Shown here: positions 40,825 through 50,799 of the stretch, piece by piece
How the letters are laid out: the number at the start of each line of letters is the position of its first letter
Numbering within the stretch: position 1 is the stretch's first letter
DNA from: Atriophallophorus winterbourni
Taxonomy: Eukaryota > Platyhelminthes > Trematoda > Plagiorchiida > Microphallidae
DNA length: 64,000 nt
Assembly: GCA_013407085.1 (NCBI GenBank)
Contig: JACCGJ010019629.1
Span: 1 to 64,000, forward strand
Reading direction: 5' to 3'
Position numbers and translations under genes: made by a program
The notes under the pieces: generated by a model
What the model saw: the letters and a program-made list of their open reading frames with translations, nothing else
Database searches by the model: none
What the model was told of the DNA's origin: nothing

Positions 40825-41768
40825 TCAGTTTAAAATGATAACCGAGAAGATAATGTTTCCATTCACGTATCGCTTCGACAATGGCGCAAGCTTCTTTCTC
40901 AACAGCTGGATGATTGCGTTCGCTGGGGGATAAAGTTCGAGAAAAAATGCAACCGGTCGTCCGCTTTGATTGAGTGTAGCAGAGATTGCTACGTCGGAAG
41001 CATCGGTTTCAACTACCAGGGGCACGTTGGCGTCAATCGAGAAAAGTGATGCTTGGACCAGTTCGGCCTTTAAGGTTTCATACGATGATAAGGCTTCGCC
41101 TGAAAGTGGAAAAGATTTGTTCTGAACTAGTGGATGTATCTTATCAGAAAATCTAGAAAACCACTGTGAGTAATATGTGAACATTCCGATAATCCTCTGT
41201 TGTGCTTTCAGATCACATGGCGGCGGAAGTTTCAGTAGAGCTTCGAAGCGATCTGGGTCTGGTTTGACACTACCAGCAGATACTTCATAGCCCAACAACT
41301 TGGTTTGCCTGACCGAGAAAATACATTGGTGCGATTTAGAGTCAGACCGTATTTTTCAACGACTTGCAGAAATTTGTTGAGGTTGACTTCGTGCTCCTTT
41401 TCGTCTCGCCCACATATAGTAATGTTATCAACGTAAACGAACGTTCCTTGAAGAGATTCGCCACGAATTAATTCATTCATGGCACGTTGAAAACAGGCAA
41501 CCCCGTTAGTTACCCCGAAAGGGATGCGCCGGAATTGATACAAATTGCCACAAGCCTCAAACGCCGTATAGAGTCGGTCATTTCGCTTTATTGGAACCTG
41601 TTGATATGCACTTTGTAAATCAAGTGCACTGAAGATCGCGAATTGTGAAATTTTTTCAATCAAGTCGTCGATTCTCGGCAAAGAGTACGCATCTAATAAA
41701 GTATACCGATTGATTGTCTGGCTGTAGTCAACAACCATGTGCTTTTTGTGTTTTTCATTCGTTGTCAC
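40825..41768 (-). pseudogene. Gypsy-3 reverse transcriptase and RNase H
   Basis: 41768-41232: VVDYSQTINRYTLLDAYSLPRID, SALDLQSAYQQVPI, FRRIPFGVTNGVACFQRA and YVDNITICG (again YVDN). After a frameshift near 41300, 41298-40825 reads LGYEVSAGSVKPDPDRF, RIIGMFTYYSQWFSRFSDKI and VVETDASDVAISATLNQSG. A further slip is near 40940. Confidence 0.8.
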
Positions 41769-41903
41769 CAGAACCTGTGCTTGCCAAGGTGATTGGGAGG
41801 GTTCGATTATATCATTGAGTAGTTTCGTGATTTCTGAACGAATAAAGAGTTCATCATCGTGACTATGTCTTCTTGACTTTGTAGATATAGGACGACAATC
41901 TCG

Positions 41904-42860
41904 TTATAAGTGAGTGAAAAGTGATGTTGGCGGTAGCAGGGCAACAGCCAAACTACAGAGAGAGAATGGTGGTTTCATTCCTTCAAACGGTATTTCGACT
42001 GATCGATGGCGTTGAAGAAAGTCGTGTCCTAGCAAAACATCGGCGCATAGATTTCGAAGAATAGATAGTTTTATGTTTTGGTAGACGTCATTTTTATGTA
42101 CGAGAGACACAAAGCAATGGCCTTTCGTTTGGCTCAGCATGGAAGTAGAAGCCAATATGATTTGATTAGTAGATTCGAGGACTGGCCAGCGATTTTGTTG
42201 CACGATTGTTTCAGAAACGAAGTTTTCAGAGCTTCCGGTATCGACTAAAGCTTGTAGAGGTACACCATTGACAATTATTTGCGTAACTGCTTTGGCAAGA
42301 CTGGTTGGGGCTGCAGCTGTAGTTATGGCAGAAGAAAGAAAAGGAGTAGCAAAAGACGCATGTTTCGATTTGTCACTCGAACGGCATACTTTGTGGAAAT
42401 GTCCTTTTTTCCACAAGACTTACATAGAGCATCTTTCGCAGGACACTTATAGCGCGGATGACGATCGTATCCACAAAAGAAACAATTCGTACGAGCTGCC
42501 GCCACAGTTGCCTCTGGATTATCATGATTTCGAGCAACGGTAGAATGGGTTGATTCAACAACGGCTGCACCGTAGGAACTGGGAACAGATTGGGTAAATG
42601 AAACCGCCTGTTGTTGAGCGAGATCAAGTGCTTTCGCCTGATTGAAAGCGGATTTCACATCAAGTGATTTATGTTCTAATAATCTTTGACGAATAGAGCT
42701 GGAAATTAGTCCGCTTATGAAAGCGTCACGAATAGCGTCTTCTTGATTCTGCTCCGCGCTAACAGCTTTAAAATTACAATCCTTTGCCAAATTACGGAGC
42801 TTCTGCATGAAGTGGTCGAGATTTTCAGCGTGGGATTGTTTACAAGTAGCAAGTGTTCAT
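41904..42860 (-). pseudogene. Gypsy-3 gag (part) and protease
   Basis: 42808-42323 holds the gag C-terminal half (FMQKLRNLAKDCNFKAVSA, RNDAFISGLISSSIRQRLLEHK-like stretch) and the first zinc knuckle CFFCGYDRHPRYKC. 42416-41904 holds the second knuckle and the protease (ALVDTGSSENFVSE, VLLGHDFLQRH). Upstream, ATCK near 42850 is preceded by an in-frame stop, and the rest of gag is absent. Confidence 0.75.
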
Positions 42861-42924
42861 GCAGTGATAATTTCTCTTATGTCTTTCTTTGAGTTGTGCG
42901 AGAAAGTATTAAACTATTTCAAGG

Positions 42925-43440
42925 GTGTGGGACATTAAAAAGTTATGGAACCACTGATCTAAGGGAAGGAAACCCTTTTTCCGAACACCATCTGCCTTGC
43001 GGGTAATCCGATTTAAGTACAGGCTTCGGGATAAAACTCCGGAGCAAAGTTTCGTGTGCGGATAGTAAATGCACCGCGCTTTCAGTCTGTCAACTCCCTG
43101 TTGCTTTTTAAGTTGTACTCGGGTGTTCAATGGCTAGTGAGGTTTCAAAATAACTCTCAGTCTTATGCTATTGTATTACCGAGACACGACGCGCCTAGGA
43201 TGAAAAGTAAGCGAACTCGGGCCATAAACATACTTAATGATTTTTGTGTAGGATGTTGAAATTTAAGGACACTGATGGATGTGGGTAGTCAAGTCGTTAC
43301 GATGCGCTCTTTACTAGACTACCGGGTAGATGTTGCTTAGCCTTCTGAGGTAAGTCTACCTGGGCAGGGATCCAAACCGAATAAAGTTCCCGAAGTCGAT
43401 TCTACATACAGGCTTCTTTATAGAGGGCATATATATCGTA
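42925..43440 (+). mobile_element. RTE-5: 5' UTR and endonuclease start of an RTE-3-type element
   Basis: The plus strand matches the RTE-3 leader (reverse of 36420-36500) and continues to PRHDAPRMKSKRTRAINIL, TLMDVGSQVVTMRSLLDYRVDVA and PSEVSLPGQGSKPNKVP, the start of the RTE-3-type endonuclease. It breaks off at about 43440. Stops are present. Confidence 0.7.
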
Positions 43441-43449
43441 GAAGAAAAG

Positions 43450-44900
43450 GATTGGTTCAACCTAAAAAGCTACTAAATCTGTATAAAATTATAAACAGAC
43501 ACATTAGGACGAGGTGTCCACACATTGAATCAAACGTGCATTCAATCAATCATTGTGAACGAGTAGAGCGACATCCGCATGACAGCTTCCCCGGGGCTTT
43601 TACTGTCACCTATCATTGCAAGCTTTCCTCGCCACTTCACTTGACAGCATACAAGATTAATCAGACACCAATATGTCTGTTTCATTTAGAGTACGAATCC
43701 AATGTGAATTCTGTTCTACTGGACCCCAACCTAGGAGACAGGTTGCCCCAATCGCAACTGGCTTCACAGTCAAAGCCTTCATCTGCTTGAACCAAGCCAG
43801 ATTCTCATCATCCTTACAATGATAACATTTCATTGGGGAAAAATATCATTTCCCATTCGCAATACGTGGCCTAACCAGCGAATATGCCTTTTAAATTGTT
43901 TTCCGATTTATACGTCGTTGCCGAAAATTCAATTATTGATAGTCGCGTTACTTATCCGATTGTGCCAAGTTGCAGCAATAAAACGGAAACAGCGATTGTC
44001 GAAGGCATGCAGACGTCTTATTTCTTCCTTTTCCAGTGTTCACGTTGTATGTCTCTACAGTAAAACTGCGTGAACTGTTGCTAATAAACTCTGCCTTGTG
44101 CTTTGGAGACAAGCTTCTTTGACATCACGGACAACCCAAGTTACGCAAGCTACCGTAACTCTGGAGATGCGATTTAAAATCTTATTTAAACGCGTTGCTA
44201 CTAACGCAACTACTCAAATAGGTAAAACAGTCTACAGTCACAGTTTCCTCGATATTGAGGTTTAGCGCTGTTTTGATCGGATTAATATCCTATAACAGAA
44301 CATTGCATATCGAAGGATGGTGTGATACTACAATGTCGGTCTAAATTAGACTGACCATCCATATAGGAATTGAAGAGTATAAGTACGTCGTCGGCATAAT
44401 CTAAATGAAAAGTTTCTTGTCGCAACCTATCTGCGTACCTGTTATCGGGATGCCTCCATTATAACGTCAAATAAAAATTGCAAACAATGGTGAAAATGGA
44501 CACCATTGCCGAACACAGTAGGAAAGTTGGCTGACTGTCTATTTTACACCCTAACAGGCACAGAACTATCGGAATAAAGCGCCTGAAATATGTTCACGTT
44601 CATTTGGAGGACCTTTCTGCCGACTCAAGAGCGTCGTTAACACCAAGAAAGATCGTTACAGTGGGTTACCTATAAGCGTGGCGATGTTCTTGGGCTTGCT
44701 GAAGCGTAAATATATGGCCAACACATCCTCTACCGAGACCAAATCTTTCACGAATCTGTGATTCTCTGTACTTTGAGGAGCCAGAGACATATTGATGCAA
44801 AAGCCGGGTAATAACGTGAACAACGCTTATTACCTGCAGTTAGAGCGTGAAGTACGCACACTTTTCTTGAAAATAGGTATGATTATAGATTCTCCCGCAC
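43450..44900 (-). mobile_element. RTE-6: decayed RTE-2-type element, RT and 3' UTR
   Basis: 43450-43680 matches the RTE-2 3' UTR (27270-27470, words GAACGAGTAGAGCGACATC, CAGCTTCC, CTTGACA.CATACAAG). 43830-44100 aligns with the RTE-2 C-terminal codons. 44330-44480 aligns with the catalytic region (GTCGGCATAATCTAA, the antisense of YADD). No frame is preserved. Confidence 0.65.
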
Positions 44901-44985
44901 ACTGAAATGTTCCGATTAATTTTTACCCTTTATCTTTTTATTAGATTTTTGCAATTATCTTTTGCTAAATGATAATGACATTTTT

Positions 44986-45006
44986 CTTTTTTCACCTAAC
45001 AAGCAG
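44986..45006 (+). promoter_or_regulatory. splice acceptor upstream of the Josephin gene (cis or spliced-leader)
   Basis: A pyrimidine-rich tract ends in CTAACAAGCAG, with AG at 45005-45006, eight bases before the ATG. Such a short distance is typical of spliced-leader trans-splicing in flatworms, but a normal intron 3' end is equally possible. Confidence 0.5.
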
Positions 45007-45014
45007 ATTTTACC

Positions 45015-45569
45015 ATGATCTATCATGAAAAACAATCAAAAATGTTGTGCTGTCTCCATTCACTGAACAATTTATTCCAAGATCGAATATTTTCCAAGCA
45101 GTCTTTAGACGAGATCGCCTTCAGTTTGGACTCTCATCGGATCCTGAATCCCCATCGAAATTTTCTCGGTTTGGGGAATTATGATGCGAATGTACTGGTC
45201 GTGGCACTTCAACAGTGCGGATACGACATTGTTTGGTGTGATAAGCGTAAATCCGTGCGAGACCATCATTTGAACTTTGCAAACATTTTTGGCTTCATTT
45301 TAAACACGCTCAGTCGGCGTCGTTTGCTTTCCATTCCACTTCCGTCGCATGGGAGTCATTGGATCCCACTCAAGCGCATTTCGCATGACGGGCAGAGCTC
45401 CTATTACAACCTCGATTCCAAATTGAAAGAACCCATCCCGATTGCTTGTACCGATGAAGAATTCACAGATTACCTCGAAACGCGACTTCGTGAATTTCCG
45501 GAAACGCAGCTGTTATTCGTTGTATCCACTGAAGTTTTGCAAGAAAGGACGTGGACATTTGATGTATGA
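45015..45569 (+). CDS. Josephin-domain deubiquitinase (JOSD1/JOSD2-like)
   Basis: 184 codons, intact, single exon. The whole protein is one Josephin domain, a cysteine protease that removes ubiquitin from substrates. Start IYHEKQ aligns with the conserved N-terminal YHE(K/R)Q of JOSD proteins. Catalytic Cys12 is in LCCLHSLNN, His115 in GSHWIPL and Asn132 in YYNLDSKL; all three are present. Other signatures are NPHRNFLGLGNYDANVL (JOSD2-like), VWCDKR and LLFVVSTEV, and it ends TFDV like JOSD1 (TDV). Length fits JOSD2 (188 aa in human). Polyadenylation signals AATAAA occur at 45730 and 45783. The ATG lies 8 nt after a splice-acceptor-like AG. It lies between RTE relics on both sides and is the only complete host gene in the window. 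It could be a retrocopy, but the preserved active site argues for function. Confidence 0.92.
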   Translation: MIYHEKQSKMLCCLHSLNNLFQDRIFSKQSLDEIAFSLDSHRILNPHRNFLGLGNYDANVLVVALQQCGYDIVWCDKRKSVRDHHLNFANIFGFILNTLSRRRLLSIPLPSHGSHWIPLKRISHDGQSSYYNLDSKLKEPIPIACTDEEFTDYLETRLREFPETQLLFVVSTEVLQERTWTFDV

Positions 45570-45729
45570 TCCCATCGTTATTCGCATCACTTCAATCTAG
45601 GCTGTGATTTCGACTATTTACATCTTTTAAGTACTTTCTTTTCCACGATAATACCGCCTTTTCGGTCTTGTCTCATAGGATCTGGAATATTTTCAAAACC
45701 TTTCTGATATTGTTTTCTGTAATCTCGAT

Positions 45730-45735
45730 AATAAA
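45730..45735 (+). terminator. polyadenylation signal of the Josephin gene (first of two)
   Basis: AATAAA about 160 nt after the stop codon; a second AATAAA is at 45783-45788. Which one is used cannot be told. Confidence 0.5.
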
Positions 45736-45799
45736 CACTCCATGACGATATCTCACAAGTGTTTTTCGCTCAATTAAAAACAAATAAAGGTAGCAGTTT

Positions 45800-46460
45800 A
45801 ACCAGCCGCAAAAAACGTAAAAAGAAGTTGATAAGCGCGACCATTAGTCTTCCGCGTTGTACTACCTCCATGTCTTCGTCTTAGACCTTTACGATCAAAT
45901 AAACGCATCTCAAACCTAGAAATGTGACCTTGTCTTGCGATTAATTCAAGTACCAATATGTGTGTACACCAGAAAATATGATTGTTTAAGTATCCGAACA
46001 ATAGAATGGGTATTTAAATCTAATCAACATCTTCAAATAAATGGTGTTATAATATCGAAATGCATGACGAAGCGTGGTATTATTGCTACCCATTTGTGTA
46101 TGATAAATCGACTTTCAAACGTTAGTTTAACTCCATGTTTAGTTCAATTTTATGTACACAGCAATCACACGTCACGGTCTGGTATTCCGATCGGATTGTT
46201 GACAGCATTTAGGTGAGGCTCTTCTGTAAGTTTATCACAACCAACCTGGTTCAACCGTACGGTCGTAGCTAACGTTTGCATGCGTTTACTCAGTGTTTGA
46301 ACGTATTCGAATAATATTTACTGCCACATGTCCGAATGCTGTCGTGGTATAGATAATCGGCATGTAAATAGATTTAACCAAATTATGGACTTGGCAGCTA
46401 AACTGGCTGTATTTGGGGATGCTTATCTCTCTGGTCGGTGTTTAAGTAATGCAACCCCCA
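45800..46460. other. non-coding stretch downstream of the Josephin gene
   Basis: No gene, repeat relationship or recognisable transposon remnant was found; short open frames show no family features. Confidence 0.4.
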
Positions 46461-46464
46461 AGTT

Positions 46465-46830
46465 CATGGATCAGAATTGTTGTATGCTATCAAGAAGAGT
46501 TGCGATTATAGCTTTCTTAAATTCAAGACTGCTTCCTGTAAGGAAGCTGTCGCTCTTCCCATACGCAATCCAACCCCACTTTATTTTTTCGAAGTCAGCC
46601 GATAGATTTGTGTTGGTTCTTCTCCATAGCTTAATATTTGAAATCTGTTTTTGATGATGCGACGCAAACACTTGTTGACCAAATGTTTGTAATGTGTTAG
46701 TGATGTTGTGATATACTTTCCACGCCTCGGGTCCGTAAAGCAGGACTACGTTGATGTTGCGAACGCAGATTATATTTCGCTGTCAAAGACATTTTGAGTT
46801 ACAAGTTGGTCGCAAATTTATGAACGCGAG
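46465..46830 (-). pseudogene. non-LTR retrotransposon C-terminal remnant
   Basis: The minus strand contains ISNIKLWRRTNTNLSADFEKIKWGWIAYGKSDSFLTGSSLEF. This resembles the I-(S/T)N-x-ELW-x-RT...I..RKWRWIGH segment at the C-terminus of BovB/RTE-type polyproteins. Short and degraded. Confidence 0.5.
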
Positions 46831-47335
46831 CATCAGTTTGCCCATATGGCTCAGCATCACTATTTTTATCAATTACGCTTCTTCATCATCGTCTTAATCG
46901 GCGTTATACCGGTAGCAAGTGCCGAATGCTTAACTGCCATACAACCATGATAAAATCAAATCTTAGATACGATTAAGTGCGGGACTTGAAGATCTACGAA
47001 AACTATATAATATTAAACACGAATAAGCAGATGAAATGTCTACACACTGAATAAAACGCATTCATTCAAGTTTCGTACACAAGTAGAGTGACATGAGCAC
47101 AATAGCCACCTGCAGCTTTTACTACCCTGCTTTATAGCAAGCTTTGTCTCTCCAGTTAACGAAACATGATAGGCGAAAAATTCAGGGGATTCAATGCAAG
47201 ACCACCACTAATCGCTTTTTTCAAACATCCTGAAGCGTAACTGCCACTGCGATCTCGGAACTCGTGTGCCCGAGCCTGGAATATGGACTGCCGACTTTAG
47301 AAAGTTGTTAGTTAGGGTTTTGATGCCTATGCCGC

Positions 47336-47549
47336 ACACTGACGTGCAATTATGTAGTAAACTGCACTGCGCAGCTAACCGTGTTCAATTAATTTCTCAC
47401 CGGTTCTGAGCTGCATATGGAAACACACCGAGTTTTCACTACATTTTTAAGTTCAACTTATATCTTTCTAGGGCTTGACAGTACCCTCACCCATTTACGC
47501 TATCACTGTGCGCCATTTGCCTGGATGAAACTAGTGACTCCGTACACGC
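47336..47549 (+). mobile_element. repeat B copy with 7-bp target duplication
   Basis: A 214-bp non-coding copy of the repeat found in tandem at 38510-39000. ATGCCGC flanks it at 47329-47335 and 47550-47556. Removing it restores the RTE-7/RTE-2 alignment, so repeat B moves as a unit. Confidence 0.75.
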
Positions 47550-47734
47550 ATGCCGCGTCAGGTTTCGGCCGCCCCGAATCCCCGTCAATCGTTACGCGAT
47601 GTCGCAAAGATTTCGCTTTGGAGCTTGGTGATCCGTCATCCTCCAAACGTGACACAACCAGCTTATTAAATACAGCTTGAGTTGCACCTTCATAGCAATA
47701 TTACTATCAGTTTGCTTCGTTGCGTATAAAATGA

Positions 47735-48187
47735 TAATTCAAAGTTTCAACAGGCTAAAAAGCAAATATTTGCAGTAACCATAAATTAGAAATGCCGCGA
47801 ATGCATACAAATAACATGTTTTGTCACTATGGAAAATCAGCTCATGTACTGAAGTGCGAGGTTGGATATAGTTAACATATATTTGTTAAGTTCAGCCTTG
47901 AACCTGTTCAGGTTTGATGTACAAATGAAACGTGGGGCAGAGAGTTTCATATAAAATAAACTCGGACAGTAAAGAAGCACCTTCGGCAATTTGATCTAGA
48001 GTGCGGGATGGGTAAGTTTTAGCCACGGGATCTGTTACCACGTGTATCCTGCCGATGAAACAGGTGATCAATTTCGTGATTTGCGTTATGCAGAATGTTG
48101 AACAGCAGGATCAAATCACCCATGACACAGTGGTGCGAAAAGTCAAATAGGTTCAGATTTGCAATCCTCTCGTCGTATGACCTGTAG
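47735..48187 (-). mobile_element. short CR1 3'-end copy (CR1-5 type) in RTE-7
   Basis: The minus strand is homologous to CR1-5: YDERIANLN, GDLILLFNILHNA, HLFHRQ, PHSRSNCRR, and the 3' UTR words GCTTTTTAGCCTGTTGAAACTTTG. Only the final part of ORF2 and the 3' UTR are present. Several stops. Confidence 0.7.
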
Positions 48188-48599
48188 TATAATAACACCT
48201 AACTCAAAATGTTACAGAGGTAGTGGTTGTCAAAAACTTGGAGACGTCGGATACGCTCTTTGGATATGGGTCAACTTTTACACCCATACGTAATACAACC
48301 CTTCGGTACTAGTGACAGTCCTTTTCGATGACAGAGGCAACCTAGGTCGCGGAAACATTACTGTCTACTGATACCACATTGTCGATATAACTGCTGAGAT
48401 ACATAAAAATGTCTGCAGTTTCACGCTCATGATTATCAAATAATGAAGTGCAGTTTGATAAATCCATATCATGAATCAGAACACGTAACTTGGAAGGTTC
48501 AAATCACATGCTATATAATGTACAATATCAGATAGGTTCTCCAGGTTAGCTTGCCCATTGTGCAGGTTTGTGAAAGCAAAGAAGAAATGAGAGCCTATT

Positions 48600-49310
48600 A
48601 TGTGTTTCTTCATTAGCGCGACATATTTTCTTCCATTTAATTTTACTTATATAGTCACAATTTGTAAACGCACTATTTTCATTGAATGCGGTTTATTGAC
48701 ATAGACGTCAAAGACTAGCCAAGCACCTTCCTTCCACTGCACTCCACTCGAGCAAGCACGCCAGTCAAGTCTTGACTAGACCATATGTAAGTCACTAATT
48801 CTTTTTATTGATTTACCACCAACCAATTTTCTCAGCCATACCGGCCTACACGCTGAGCGCTCGGTGCAATAAGATTTCAAGTTTCATACTTAGACTAATC
48901 TACATTCTTGTCCGGAACTAAACTTCAAAAACCTATCGCTGTACTAAGTATGTCACACACACCTCCAAGGCCACCATGGCCGTTTGACTGTATGTTTCTT
49001 GTCACATGATTTACCGTAAATTCGTGAAATTGTATCTATGCAGCAGTGCACTTAAATCCAAACCTACCCATTCCAAAATATTAGTCACATGTTTTGATGA
49101 TCGCGTCGACACTATCCTGTCATAGAATTTTACCGTATACCTTATAGCACCGTCCGGATATCCATGTCTCTTAATGAGATCTGTGGCTATTATTATACAA
49201 CTATTATACAATGCCAATCAATGTTCGCGATCAACCATATTTCACCATCATACATAGGTGTAAAATAGGTACAGCCCATGTTCGGGAGTATAACTGACAC
49301 CCAACACCAT
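48600..49310. other. non-coding stretch, nothing recognised
   Basis: No repeat match to the rest of the window and no credible exon was seen. Confidence 0.4.
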
Positions 49311-49315
49311 GTCCA

Positions 49316-49531
49316 GTGGGCGAAAGTTTATCGTCTTTACAGTTTCGTTTCAAAGAACCCGAAGATAAGCACCAGCCAGATTATAAATCAATAATTCGAT
49401 ACATTCCGTTGATTAAAACCCGCTTAGCCTCGCATATGAAAGAGCTCCGTTCGTCCACATGCATGCTACCCCGTGAGAGTAAAATGCGTTCAACTCGATT
49501 GTTTGATCGATTTGAATTAGCTAGAAATTAG
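49316..49531 (+). other. possible terminal exon, unidentified
   Basis: A 71-codon frame (VGESLSSLQFRFKEPEDKHQ..., RLFDRFELARN) with balanced, charged composition unlike neighbouring AT-rich frames. An AG precedes it (CATGTCCAG at about 49303-49311). No domain recognised and no partner exon found. It may be a chance frame. Confidence 0.2.
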
Positions 49532-49539
49532 GTCGAGGA

Positions 49540-50450
49540 ATGTTTTCGATTACTTGTCATTTAACCCGCCAGTAACTAATGGCCTGGTTGGATTGAAAGC
49601 TTAGGTGATAATCGTCTGTTCGTTTAATAAGCATGGGTGTGGCTTTTAATTTGATCGAAATGACCTCAAGCTAATCATTCTGACGCATCTGTTGACCACA
49701 CTCGTTCGTGTGTGACACAGCATGAGCTAACAATTCAAATTTCCCGAAACAGAACTATTTGCCTGATCTTGTAATTTTAATAATTTTCTGATTTTCATAA
49801 CCATATCATTTATAATTTAATAATTCATATTGTCTCCTACTTATGAGTAACTTGATTTTTAACATTAGTTTGCACTCTAGCCAGCTTCATAATTCCAGCA
49901 TTGAACCGAGTTGAGCTATACACTACAAGCCATTTAATCGCAAAATATACTGGTATCAAAACAGAAAACAGTGCTCTAAACAATATTAAGATTTTATATT
50001 TATCTATCGATCTATAGCCGGTGTGTGGTTCCAAGTTATACCTTGATGAATGTTAGTTCTGGTTTTTCTCTGTCGAATCAAATCGTTGAATTATTCTCAC
50101 TGGATACATTTCTGTTTATCATTAATGTGTAAATGCTCCAGTTTTTGGAATATATTAGAAGCTTAGGCAAACATATAAATAAGTTATTATGGCGTTAGGA
50201 ATTATTATCGGATTAAACAACAAGGCGCATATATACAGCGGCATCTAATGTGTCCACTATTCCTAATCTAAGGCTTATACAAGCTGGAATGATTCAAGTT
50301 TACATAATATTTTGCATGACGAATATGTTGCAATGAACGTAGTAGGAAAACTAAATGAGCCAACTTCGCACTTTCCCATGTATGCAATCAAACAATAATA
50401 ATTATAACAAGTGAACAGTTTCGGTAATTCATGTGTATCATCTTCACCAT
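49540..50450. other. non-coding stretch, nothing recognised
   Basis: AT-rich, dense stops on both strands, no repeat match seen. Confidence 0.4.
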
Positions 50451-50454
50451 GTCA

Positions 50455-50790
50455 GAACAGTGGAATAACGAATGTCAAATTCAAAGTTTTAATCGTCCAA
50501 AAAGCAATTAATTTACAGTAACCATAGATTAAAATATAGTGAATGCATAGAAACAACAAAGATATTTTGTCAATATGGAAATTAAGCTTATGTATTGAGG
50601 TGAGGTTGGATTTGGCCAACATATAGTTGTCAAGATCAGCCTTGAACATGTTAAGGCTTGATGCACAAATGATAGGTGGGGCAGAGAGTTCCAAATAAAA
50701 CAAACTCTGATCTAGAGTGTGGAATGGCTAACTTGTAGCCATGAGATCTGCTACCAGATGTTTCTTGCTGATGAAACAGATGTCAACTAC
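50455..50790 (-). mobile_element. short CR1 3'-end copy (CR1-5 type)
   Basis: The minus strand reads LELSAPPIICASSLNMFKADLDNYMLAKSNL, matching CR1-5 (LPPHIICATSLNMFKAELDKYML). The 3' UTR has the same GGTTACTGTAAATTAATTGC-type stretch and ends in ACTTTGAATTTGA. More truncated than CR1-5. Confidence 0.75.
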
Positions 50791-50799
50791 GATTTTCTT

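Larger units (their letters stand above)
39455..42920 (-). mobile_element. Gypsy-3: older relative of Gypsy-2, 5' end lost
   Basis: The 3' LTR (39455-39617), integrase, RNase H, RT, protease and gag zinc knuckles are present on the minus strand. The gag N-terminal region and 5' LTR are missing, the remnant ending near 42920 against an RTE fragment. It was inserted in the endonuclease of RTE-4. Confidence 0.85.
46890..48600 (-). mobile_element. RTE-7: decayed RTE-2-type element carrying two nested insertions
   Basis: 46890-47335 matches the RTE-2 3' UTR. 47550-47734 matches its C-terminal codons and 48188-48600 its RT C-terminal half (compare 27820-28260). The pieces are separated by repeat B (47336-47549) and a short CR1 copy (47735-48187). 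All frames are lost. Confidence 0.7.

Noticed and set aside
42909..43130. Minus-strand frame with WFHNFL read as Gypsy-3 gag N-terminus
   Set aside because: The DNA aligns on the plus strand with the RTE-3 leader, so the resemblance to gag WFYTF is coincidental.
47417..47680. 87-codon plus-strand frame
   Set aside because: It crosses the junction between repeat B and RTE-7, so it cannot be an ancestral gene.
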